Assembly (NCBI RefSeq): GCF_018006725.1
Contig: NZ_JAGMXV010000001.1
Span: forward strand, 70,831 to 106,292
Direction of reading: 5' to 3'
Origin: Rhizorhabdus sp.
GTDB lineage: Bacteria; Pseudomonadota; Alphaproteobacteria; Sphingomonadales; Sphingomonadaceae
Length of the DNA stretch: 35,462 nucleotides
The position numbers were made by a program, and so were the translations under genes. The notes under the pieces were generated by a model. The model did no database searches. It saw nothing but the letters and a program-made list of their open reading frames with translations, and was not told the origin of the DNA. Positions 1-6,678 of this stretch are shown here, in pieces (position 1 is the stretch's first letter; every line of letters begins with the position of its first letter).

Positions 1-182
1 CACCAGTCGCCGCCGACGGCCCAGAGCAGATAGAGCGGATAGACGGGCTGGTTCGACGCCACTGCCAGCGCTATCCAGTTGCACGATTCGGCACGCGGGT
101 CGGGATGCGCCGCATAGCTGCGCAAACGGCCGAACAGGCCGGTCGGCCTGGCTGGCGGCACGTCCCCGGACGGATCTTTCAT
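1..182 (-). CDS. Partial hypothetical membrane protein (C-terminus outside window)
   Basis: A minus-strand reading frame starts with ATG at 182 and stays open to the window edge, giving 60 visible residues. It begins MKDPSGDVPPARPTGLFGRL and reaches a hydrophobic stretch, WIALAVASNQPVYPLYLLWAV, at about residues 36-56, which looks like the start of a transmembrane segment. The start codon overlaps the stop of the upstream 212-residue gene in an ATGA arrangement, so the two are probably translationally coupled. The family is not recognised and no function can be given from 60 residues. It is treated as real because of the ATGA coupling and the clear membrane-like composition. Confidence 0.6.
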   Translation of the reverse strand, partial: MKDPSGDVPPARPTGLFGRLRSYAAHPDPRAESCNWIALAVASNQPVYPLYLLWAVGGDW

Positions 183-817
183 CGCTCGCCGATCAGGTCG
201 GGAAAGCCATAGCTCTGCGCCACCAGCATCGTGTGGGTCCCCGCGACATGCGGCGCGACCTGCACCACCTCGCGCGTGTAGCGAAGCAGGTTGTAAGGAT
301 TGCGATATTGCGCCGAGATCAGGATGTCGAAAGCGTTGGAGCCGTGGATGATGCTGGCGTTGACGAGCAGCAGCGGCAGCTTGCCGTCGTCGAGATTGGC
401 CGAGATCCAGCCGCGCGAACGGCGGACGATCTCGCGCACGATCGCCTCCTGGCTCGGCTCCTCGCCCTCGCGGCGTGCCTCCCAGGCCAGCCGCTCTTCG
501 CGCAATGAGCCGAGGTCGACCGATACGGCGATCATCCCCTGTTCGGGCAGCTGCACCTTGTCGGCATAACCGCGCGGCCAGAGAAGCTCGCCCACCGTGC
601 CGTCGCTGACCATGCGCGTCAGCGTCCGCGCCGCAGCCTGTCGCTCATGTTCGCTGAGCGCTTCGCCTTCGGTCCGGCCATGGACTGCGGCCAGCGCCGC
701 GCTGTCGAGCAAACCTTGCCGATCGTGCAGACGCGGGAACTCGGACGCTATCGCGCGCAGTATCCGCTCCGAAGCTGCTGCGGGGCGCTCTTTGCCTGAT
801 TCGCCGTCGTTCTTCAT
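179..817 (-). CDS. Conserved-looking hypothetical protein, 212 aa
   Basis: This 212-residue soluble protein starts MKNDGESGKERPAAASERIL. There is no signal peptide or transmembrane segment. It has a charged alpha-helical N-terminal half, with LTRMVSDGTVGELLWPRGYA at about residues 66-85, and a C-terminal part with beta-like stretches (LPLLLVNASIIHGSNAFDIL). A G-rich run (GTGGGGGGCGC) just before the ATG can serve as ribosome-binding site. The next gene downstream starts within its stop codon, so the two form an operon. The 212 bases upstream, as far as the end of the 51-aa ORF, probably hold its promoter, but no convincing -35/-10 pair was found. I do not recognise the family. Confidence 0.7.
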   Translation of the reverse strand: MKNDGESGKERPAAASERILRAIASEFPRLHDRQGLLDSAALAAVHGRTEGEALSEHERQAAARTLTRMVSDGTVGELLWPRGYADKVQLPEQGMIAVSVDLGSLREERLAWEARREGEEPSQEAIVREIVRRSRGWISANLDDGKLPLLLVNASIIHGSNAFDILISAQYRNPYNLLRYTREVVQVAPHVAGTHTMLVAQSYGFPDLIGER

Positions 818-1030
818 GCGCCCCCCACAGACATGCTATTTTGGAACCTGCCAATCGAAAAGGATATCGAAGCCTCTTCTGCTTCCCACTGTATGATGCA
901 GGCAGTACAGTTAGCTCATGAGCCTGTCCATCGCGACCGTTCCCGGCGGCCAGGGGGCGGTCGATCACTGACCGAGTGTCGGGTTGCGCAACGCGCTATC
1001 GTGGCGAAGACCAGCGAGTCACCGCGCTTT

Positions 1031-1186
1031 CTACCGTCTGAGTTGCCCGGAATTCAGACGCTTTGCCCTTTTCACCGCCTCTGCTGCAACCGCTCCCGTC
1101 GCCAGAGCGACGGTCTTCTGAACGTCGTTGGAGCCGTGCCAGAGTTTGCCTGCGACACCATAAGCGGGCAATGGCCCGCGGGCCAT
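1031..1186 (-). CDS. Small ORF (51 aa) behind a LexA-type box, unknown function
   Basis: This ORF is too short for ordinary gene calling. It reads MARGPLPAYGVAGKLWHGSN, then a helix-prone, Ala/Val/Lys-rich segment (about residues 21-43) and ends NSGQLRR. An in-frame TAG stands two codons before the ATG, so this is the first possible ATG of the frame. A perfect GTTC-N7-GTTC box ends 14 bases before the start, and its spacer contains a -10-like TTTTAT. The leader holds a weak Shine-Dalgarno (AGGGA) very close to the ATG. The start codon lies in an 18-base palindrome. It resembles no family I know. By position it could be an SOS-induced small protein, as Caulobacter SidA and DidA are, but it lacks their obvious membrane helix. 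Coding status is inferred from context and needs homologues. Confidence 0.5.
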   Translation of the reverse strand: MARGPLPAYGVAGKLWHGSNDVQKTVALATGAVAAEAVKRAKRLNSGQLRR

Positions 1187-1187
1187 T
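1170..1187. repeat. 18-bp perfect palindrome over the small-ORF start codon
   Basis: AATGGCCCGCGGGCCATT equals its own reverse complement. The ATG of the 51-aa ORF (1184-1186, minus strand) lies in one arm. In RNA it could fold as a seven-pair hairpin with a CGCG loop that hides the start codon. It could instead be a dimeric protein-binding site, or chance in GC-rich DNA. Confidence 0.6.
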
Positions 1188-1200
1188 CCCTACATGTAAA

Positions 1201-1215
1201 GAACATAAAAAGAAC
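1201..1215 (-). promoter_or_regulatory. LexA (SOS) box before the 51-aa ORF
   Basis: The plus strand reads GAAC-ATAAAAA-GAAC, which is GTTC-TTTTTAT-GTTC on the minus strand. It matches exactly the alphaproteobacterial LexA site GTTC-N7-GTTC known from Caulobacter and Rhodobacter. The spacer holds TTTTAT, a plausible -10 element, so a bound repressor would block the promoter. Transcription starting about 7 bases downstream would leave a leader of roughly 12 bases. The only minus-strand gene directly downstream is the 51-aa ORF; to the right lies the 3' end of the DUF4272 gene. Confidence 0.6.
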
Positions 1216-1264
1216 AAATGTTAGAGGGCTACTAATGGCGGGGTTGCAAGCGCGCCGCCGCCGT

Positions 1265-2264
1265 TCAACTCCAGTCGATCCGATCGGGATTGATGATCCA
1301 TTGGAGCGCGATGGAACGGCCCTCCGCGACATAAGCGATCACAGCCTGCCCTTCATCCTCCTCATTCTCTGCCAGCATGCGGTCGGCGGCGCGCATGAGC
1401 GCGGTTTGCCGCTCGGCGAGTGCCGCGATCTCCTTGGCCGGGCGCAGGGTCGATGTGCGAATCTCTTGGGCGGTCCGCTCTCCACCCGGTGGCATCATCG
1501 AGACGATCGCCGGGAGATCGGCTTCGATCTCGGTGGGTTCTTGCGAGATCGGCAGGTCGTAGAGGCCGAGCGCCCAGAGCAGCGCGGCCAGACGTTCGAT
1601 TTCGATCGCTGAACGATAGCGCTGCTCGTCCGGCAGATCGTCGATCGTGAGCAGGTCGGCTTCGGACGGCGTCAAGTCCGCCAGTTGCTCTTCGACGAGC
1701 CAGTCGAGCAGGGGGTCGCGGTCGGCGCCATGGACGGCCAGCACCACGGCCGACAGGACGAGCGCCCGCGTTACCACCTCTGGCCTGGGAGCGGACCGCG
1801 ATACCGCCGTCACCGCGCAGCAGGCGTCGGCCCTGCGCCCGGACCATCAGTTGAAAGGCGGCGCCGGCGAGCGCATCCATCGTCTCCGCCGCACGCGCGG
1901 CAAGCGCGTCGTCATCGTCCGCCTCGAACAGGCCATCGGCAAAGGCAAGGATGCGGGCGCGGGTGTCATCGAAGGATCGGGCGGGTCCGGGCGTGAGCAT
2001 CACCTCGGCCGGCGCGTCATCGTCTTTCGCGCGGCCGAACTGCCACCATTTGCGCGCTACGGGCGCCCGTTCGACGACCCCCGTCACGGTCCAGCTGCGG
2101 CCAGCAGAATCCACGATCTCAAGGTCGAGATGACGACCGCGTTCCGACAGCCAGCCGGTCTTGCCGCGCAGCAGCCCGATTGCCTGAAACGGCATGGGGT
2201 CGTCATCGACAGGAAAGCCCAGCACCGGAAAGCGGATGTCCGCGTCCATCAGTCCCACCGTCAT
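1265..2264 (-). pseudogene. DUF4272-type protein broken by a +1 frameshift
   Basis: The frame from ATG 2264 (MTVGLMDADIRFPVLGFPVD) has a good Shine-Dalgarno (GGAGGG). It codes plausibly for about 158 residues, to the end of DGGIAVRS near 1790, then becomes an arginine-rich non-coding frame as far as 1362. The natural continuation is in the next frame: RPEVVTRALVLSAVV, then DRDPLLDWLVEEQLADLTPS and IEIERLAALLWALGLYDLP, ending at 1265. That part resembles DUF4272. Removing one base of the C run at 1787-1789 (GGG on the plus strand) joins the two smoothly as VRS-RPEVV, giving about 332 residues. Two separate genes are unlikely because the first frame has no stop near the junction and the second has a stop at 1847-1849 with no Shine-Dalgarno. 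It may be a true mutation or a sequencing error. The molecular role of DUF4272 is unknown to me. A LexA-type box lies 17 bases upstream. Confidence 0.7.
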
Positions 2265-2281
2265 AGCCGCCCTCCGAATCG

Positions 2282-2296
2282 GAACATAGTAGGAAC
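2282..2296 (-). promoter_or_regulatory. LexA (SOS) box before the DUF4272 gene
   Basis: The plus strand reads GAAC-ATAGTAG-GAAC (minus GTTC-CTACTAT-GTTC), a second perfect alphaproteobacterial LexA site. It ends 17 bases before the ATG at 2264, with the GGAGGG ribosome-binding site between. The spacer holds TACTAT, a -10-like hexamer, at the same place as in the box at 1201-1215. The divergent lipoprotein gene starts 113 bases away on the other side and could also be affected. Confidence 0.6.
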
Positions 2297-2408
2297 GATA
2301 ACGACAGAGTGAAATTATTCCAGACAAGAGATGTGGTTCCCGGACCTGCTTGTCGGGAATGGTGCAAGGCCTGCGGAACGCTGCCGATCCGCAGTCCGTT
2401 ATGCCGCC

Positions 2409-2999
2409 ATGCGCAAGCTATCCGTCCATCATCTCCTTCCGGTTCTGCTGCTCGTCGGTTGCAACGACGCAGGCACGGACAACGTCACCACGGCATCCGC
2501 TATCGATACCGACCACACTCGACAGCCACCTCCGTCTGACCGTGCGGCGGCCGACATTTCCAATGCGGCTTCGGATCTGCCATCGGCTTCCCCCCATCCA
2601 CTCGACGACTATCCGAAGCCCGCTGCTGATAACCCGATCGAGCGCGACGCACTTGCAGTGTTGCAGGGCTTCGCCCGGACGCTGGAGCAAGGGTTTTACG
2701 ACAAGGCCTGGACCATGTTGGGTGAGGCAGGCCAGCGAACTTGGAGCCGCACCGACTTCGACCGCCTGTTCGCCGACCTTCGGGAGAGGAAGGTGGGTGT
2801 GCTCGAGGGCAGGACGGAGGGCGCCGCCGGGTCATCCTATTATACCGCGCCGATCATCGTCAGCGGCCATGACCGCGATGGTCGGCCAATACGCTATGAA
2901 GGAGAAGCCGTGCTGAGGCGGGTCAACGATATTGACGGCGCCAGCGCTGCGCAGCGACGCTGGCATTTCGAACGGCTGACGCTCGACTGGACCCACTGA
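2409..2999 (+). CDS. Putative lipoprotein, 196 aa
   Basis: From ATG 2409 the protein begins MRKLSVHHLLPVLLLVGCND, a type II signal peptide with lipobox LVGC (Cys18), so it is probably a lipid-anchored envelope protein. Residues 19-70 are Pro/Ser/Asp-rich and likely a flexible linker. The C-terminal part (LAVLQGFARTLEQGFYDKAW through FERLTLDWTH) looks like a compact alpha+beta domain, perhaps of NTF2-like or SnoaL-like fold, though I cannot name it. The frame stays open upstream to 2331, but that extension would bury the signal sequence, so 2409 is preferred despite a weak Shine-Dalgarno. It converges on the acyl-CoA synthetase gene. Confidence 0.75.
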   Translation: MRKLSVHHLLPVLLLVGCNDAGTDNVTTASAIDTDHTRQPPPSDRAAADISNAASDLPSASPHPLDDYPKPAADNPIERDALAVLQGFARTLEQGFYDKAWTMLGEAGQRTWSRTDFDRLFADLRERKVGVLEGRTEGAAGSSYYTAPIIVSGHDRDGRPIRYEGEAVLRRVNDIDGASAAQRRWHFERLTLDWTH

Positions 3000-3045
3000 G
3001 GCCGCTCGCCTCGCGGGCGGTGATATCCGGCCCGTCCGAAGCGGC

Positions 3046-4821
3046 TCAAGCCCGGTACAAGGCGTCCAGCCGGTCCCCATAGACGGCGCGGATCGCGTGG
3101 CGGCGGTTCTTGAGCGAGGGGGTCATCTGTTCGTTCGCGATCGAGAAGGGCTCGTCGGCGATGACGATGCGACGGATCTTCTCGATCACCGACAGGTCGA
3201 CATTGACGCGGTCTACCGCTGCCATCAGCGCGCGATGCAGATCGACATTGTCGCGCAGCTTCGCCAACTCGGGGGACAGGCCGCGTTCGGCGGCCCAGCC
3301 CGCCAGCCATTCCTGGTCGGGGACGATCAGTCCGACGATATAGGGGCGGCGGTCGCCCGAGACCATCGCCTGGGCGATCTCGGGCTGGAGCGTCAGCATG
3401 CCTTCCAGCTTCTGCGGCGCGACATTGTCGCCCTTGTCGTTGACGATCAGGTCCTTCTTGCGGTCGGTAATCTTGAGCCGGCCCTTCTGGTCGAGATGGC
3501 CGACGTCACCGGAGTGGAGCCAGCCGTCTTTCAGGACGCGCTCGGTCTCGGCCTCGTTGCGCCAATAGCCGGCCATCACCAGCTCGCCCCGGATCAGGAT
3601 CTCGCCATCCTCGGCTATGCGGACCTCGACGCCCTTCATCGGCGGGCCGACCGTGTCGAGCGCGATCCCGGCCTTGGGGCGGTTGCACGAGACGACCGGA
3701 CCGGACTCGGTCTGGCCATAGCCCTGGAGCAGGGTCAGGCCGAGCGAGGAGAAGAACTGGCCGACCTCCGGGTTGAGCGGGGCGCCGCCCGATACCAGCG
3801 CCTTGATGCGGCCGCCGAAGCGCTTCTGCACCTTGGGCTTGAGCAGCAGGTCGATCGCGAGCTTATAGGGATAGTCGGCCAGGCGCAGCCTGTCGCGCGT
3901 GCCGAGTTCGAGCGCCTTGTCGAGCAGCTTCTGGCCGATCCCGCCCTGCTTCTCGACCGCCTTGATCAGGCGCGCGCGCAGCATCTCGAACAGGCGCGGG
4001 ACTACGACCATGATCGTCGGGCGGACCTCCTCGATATTGGCGGCAAGCTTCTCCAGCCCCTCGGCATAATAGATCTGCCCGCCGAGCCCGATCGGCAGGA
4101 ACTGCCCGCCCGAATGTTCATAGGCGTGGCTCAGCGGCAGGAAGGACAGGAAGACCTCGTCGTCCCAGCCGAAATCGGCCTGGATGATGTCGAGGCAGCC
4201 TTCGACATTGCACAGGATCGCGCCGTGATGCTGGCGTACGCCGCGGGGTGCGCCGCCGGTGCCGCTGGTGTAGATAAGGCAGGCCAGATCCTCCCGCCGC
4301 ATGTCGAGGGCGCGGGCGGCAGCGGCCTGCACATCGGCCGCCGGATCGCCGGCCAGCGAGGCGAAGTCGAGGGTGCGGACAGCGGTCTGCGGCATCGGCT
4401 CCATGCCGATCAGAAATTCGCAGGTCGACGAACGGACGATCGCCGGCAGCAGCACCTGCGCCAGCTTCGCGGTCGAGACGATCGCCGCGCGGGCGCCGCT
4501 ATTCTCCAATATATGGGTGTGATCGCGCTCGGTGTTGGTCGTGTAGGTCGGCACCGTGACGCAGCCGGCAGCCATGATCGCCAGGTCGGCGATGCAGAAT
4601 TCTGGGCGGTTCTCGGAGACGAGGACGACACGGTCGCCGTCCTTCAGGCCCTGCGCGCGCAGCGCGGCGGCGAGCGAGGCGACGCGGCGGGCGACCTCGG
4701 CCCAGCTCAGCGTCTGCCATTGGCCTTCTTGCTTGGCCCAAAGGAACGGGGCCTCGCCCTTTTCCGCCGCGCGCGTGAAGAACATGGTGACGAGGTTGGG
4801 AAAACGCTCGAAGCTACGCAT
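3046..4821 (-). CDS. Long-chain acyl-CoA synthetase (AMP-forming), FadD15-like
   Basis: This 591-residue member of the ANL adenylating superfamily would activate fatty acids with ATP and CoA, via an acyl-adenylate, for beta-oxidation or lipid synthesis. Motifs in order: phosphate-binding loop YTSGTGGAPRGV at 184-195; the FLPLSHAYE segment; SGGAPLNPEV; the adenine-binding YGQTESGP; LHSGDVG with the ribose-binding aspartate; and ITDRKKDLI followed by NDKGDNVAPQKLE near the catalytic lysine region. Length (about 600) is normal for the long-chain synthetases of actinobacteria and alphaproteobacteria. The loop departs from the usual YTSGTTGxPKG, with Gly for the second Thr and Arg for Lys. GGAGAG precedes the ATG. 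The gene follows ggt on the same strand with an 82-base gap. Chain-length preference cannot be read from sequence. Confidence 0.92.
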   Translation of the reverse strand: MRSFERFPNLVTMFFTRAAEKGEAPFLWAKQEGQWQTLSWAEVARRVASLAAALRAQGLKDGDRVVLVSENRPEFCIADLAIMAAGCVTVPTYTTNTERDHTHILENSGARAAIVSTAKLAQVLLPAIVRSSTCEFLIGMEPMPQTAVRTLDFASLAGDPAADVQAAAARALDMRREDLACLIYTSGTGGAPRGVRQHHGAILCNVEGCLDIIQADFGWDDEVFLSFLPLSHAYEHSGGQFLPIGLGGQIYYAEGLEKLAANIEEVRPTIMVVVPRLFEMLRARLIKAVEKQGGIGQKLLDKALELGTRDRLRLADYPYKLAIDLLLKPKVQKRFGGRIKALVSGGAPLNPEVGQFFSSLGLTLLQGYGQTESGPVVSCNRPKAGIALDTVGPPMKGVEVRIAEDGEILIRGELVMAGYWRNEAETERVLKDGWLHSGDVGHLDQKGRLKITDRKKDLIVNDKGDNVAPQKLEGMLTLQPEIAQAMVSGDRRPYIVGLIVPDQEWLAGWAAERGLSPELAKLRDNVDLHRALMAAVDRVNVDLSVIEKIRRIVIADEPFSIANEQMTPSLKNRRHAIRAVYGDRLDALYRA

Positions 4822-4903
4822 TATCTCTCCTGCCCCGGCGGATCTGGCCGCTCTCCAGCGGGGTATAACGCCGAATCCGGCCTTTGCACCCGCTTACTGT
4901 GGC

Positions 4904-6610
4904 TTATTGTGACAGGGCGACGCCCGGGCTGCGGGGGTCGGCCGCGCCGGTCCAGCCCGTCCTGGTGCGTTCGAGGATGGTCAGCTTCGACGGGATGTCG
5001 CCGACGCTGACCGTTTCGCCCAGCTGCGTGAGGGCAGGCACCAGCGCCTCGAGCGGGCTGTTGCGTTCGACCACGAGCGCGGGACCCCGGAAGAAGATAT
5101 TGGGCAGCGCGATCGCCTGCTCGGCGGGCAGGCCCCAGTCGATCGTTCCGATCATCGCCTTCAGCGCATGCATGATGATCGTGCGCCCGCCGGCCGAGCC
5201 GAGGGCGAGCCACGGCTTGCCGTCCTTGCCGTAGACGATCGTCGGCGCCATCGAGGACAGGGGGCGCTTGCCCGGCTGGACATGGTTGGGGACGAGGCGG
5301 CCCTTGTCATAGGGGTCCTCGTTGAAGTCGGTCAGCTCGTTGTTGAGGAAGAAGCCGCCCGCGACGAGCGAGCTGCCGAACGGCCCCTCCACCGTCGAGG
5401 TCATCGAGACGATGTCGCCGCGATCGTCGACCGCGACGAAATGGGTAGTGCCCTGCTCCGCGGGGGCTTTCGTCATCGCCAGCGGGGTCGCGCCCGGCGG
5501 GGTTCCGGGTGGGTAGCTGCCGAGCGTCTTGTCGGGCGAGATCAGCTTCGACCGCTCGGCCAGATAAGCGGGGTCGAGCAGGCCGGCGACCGGCACCTTC
5601 ACGAAATCGGAATCGCCGAGCCAGGCGTCGCGGTCGGCATAGGCCAGCCGCATCGCCTCGCCGATCAGATGCCAGGCGACAGGCGAATCCTTGCCCAGTT
5701 TGGCGAGGTCGAAGCGTTCGAGCATGCCGAGTATCATCAGATCGGTGATCGCTCCCGACGACGGCAGGCCCATGCCGCAGATGCGATGGCCGCGATAGCT
5801 GCCGCAGACCGGCGCACGCAGCTTGGCGCGATAGGCCGAGAGGTCGCCGACGGTCAGCGTCGTGGGGTTGCGTTTCGACCGGCCGACCGCCTGGCTGATC
5901 TGGCTGGCGATCTCGCCCTTGTAGAAGGCATCGGGACCCTTGGCGGCGATCATCCGCAGCGTTGCGGCCAGAGCGGGATTGCGCACCGTCTCACCGGTGG
6001 TCAGCGGGCGACCGTCCTTCCAGTAGATGGCACGCGCCTCGGGGAAGTCGGCCCAGAGCTTCTCGAACTGCTTGAGGCGATAGGCGAGGGTGCCCTGCAC
6101 CGTGAAGGGGCCGGGTGTATTGTCGGGCAGCAGCGTATAGCCCTGTTCTGCCAGCCGGATCGCCGGTTCGAACAGCTTGGCCCAGGGCAGCTTGCCCCAA
6201 CGCTTGTGGGTTTCCGCCATCAGCGCGATGTTGCCGGGAATGCCGACCGAATAGCCGCCGGGCACCGCCTGCATGTAGGGGAGCGGCTTGCCGTCGGCGC
6301 CGAGGAAGCGGTCATGCCCTGCGGAGGCCGGGGCGGTCTCGCGCCCGTCGATCGTCTCCAGCTTGCCGGTCCTGCCGTCATGATGGAGCAGGAAGCCGCC
6401 GCCGCCGATGCCCGAGGACATCGGCTCGGTTACCGTCAGCGCGAGCATGATCGCCATCGCCGCATCGGCAGCGCTGCCCCCCTTGCGCAATATCTCCTGA
6501 CCGGCGGCAGCGGCGCGCGGTTCGGCGGCGGCAACGGTGCCGGATTCGGCGGTGACGGGCGCCAGCAGAAGGGCGACGGCGGCGAGAGCGGGGAGGGCGC
6601 GGTGCAGCAT
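4904..6610 (-). CDS. ggt: Gamma-glutamyltranspeptidase (glutathione hydrolase)
   Basis: This 568-residue N-terminal-nucleophile hydrolase cleaves the gamma-glutamyl bond of glutathione and transfers or hydrolyses the glutamyl group in the periplasm. A Sec signal peptide spans about residues 1-22 (MLHRALPALAAVALLLAPVT). GGSAADAAMA and SSGIGGGGF are typical of the large subunit. Autocatalytic cleavage is expected before Thr388 in EQGTTHFVAVDDRGD, which matches the TTH nucleophile motif of E. coli GGT (Thr391). SSMAPTIV and GSAGG (usually GSPGG) line the active site. Length matches the family. It is followed on the same strand by the acyl-CoA synthetase and preceded by pyrD; neither suggests a shared pathway. 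Confidence 0.95.
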   Translation of the reverse strand: MLHRALPALAAVALLLAPVTAESGTVAAAEPRAAAAGQEILRKGGSAADAAMAIMLALTVTEPMSSGIGGGGFLLHHDGRTGKLETIDGRETAPASAGHDRFLGADGKPLPYMQAVPGGYSVGIPGNIALMAETHKRWGKLPWAKLFEPAIRLAEQGYTLLPDNTPGPFTVQGTLAYRLKQFEKLWADFPEARAIYWKDGRPLTTGETVRNPALAATLRMIAAKGPDAFYKGEIASQISQAVGRSKRNPTTLTVGDLSAYRAKLRAPVCGSYRGHRICGMGLPSSGAITDLMILGMLERFDLAKLGKDSPVAWHLIGEAMRLAYADRDAWLGDSDFVKVPVAGLLDPAYLAERSKLISPDKTLGSYPPGTPPGATPLAMTKAPAEQGTTHFVAVDDRGDIVSMTSTVEGPFGSSLVAGGFFLNNELTDFNEDPYDKGRLVPNHVQPGKRPLSSMAPTIVYGKDGKPWLALGSAGGRTIIMHALKAMIGTIDWGLPAEQAIALPNIFFRGPALVVERNSPLEALVPALTQLGETVSVGDIPSKLTILERTRTGWTGAADPRSPGVALSQ

Positions 6611-6678
6611 GGCCGCGAGCTTAGAGCCGGATCAGGCCCGGCGGAAGCGCTTTGCGCGTGGCCGTGGCGGCGGCAGGA

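Noticed and set aside
840-860. Third LexA box upstream of the 212-residue gene (GAAC CTGCCAA TCGA)
   Set aside because: The second half-site has two mismatches in four bases, so it is not counted as a box.
833-1612. Plus-strand ORF of 259 codons across the SOS-box region
   Set aside because: It lies antisense to the 51-aa ORF and the end of the DUF4272 gene, is rich in Arg/Ser/Pro/Cys, and has no ribosome-binding site or recognisable domain. It looks like an antisense shadow in GC-rich DNA.
1265-1813. Independent 182-residue gene starting at GTG 1813
   Set aside because: No Shine-Dalgarno, and the preceding frame codes in an orderly way right up to the same place and then loses coding character. 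One frameshifted gene explains both.
3097-5010. 637-codon plus-strand ORF opposite the acyl-CoA synthetase (and similar ones opposite ggt at 5168-6781 and sufB at 8440-9939)
   Set aside because: Typical antisense shadows produced by third-position GC bias; the opposite strand holds clear enzyme motifs.
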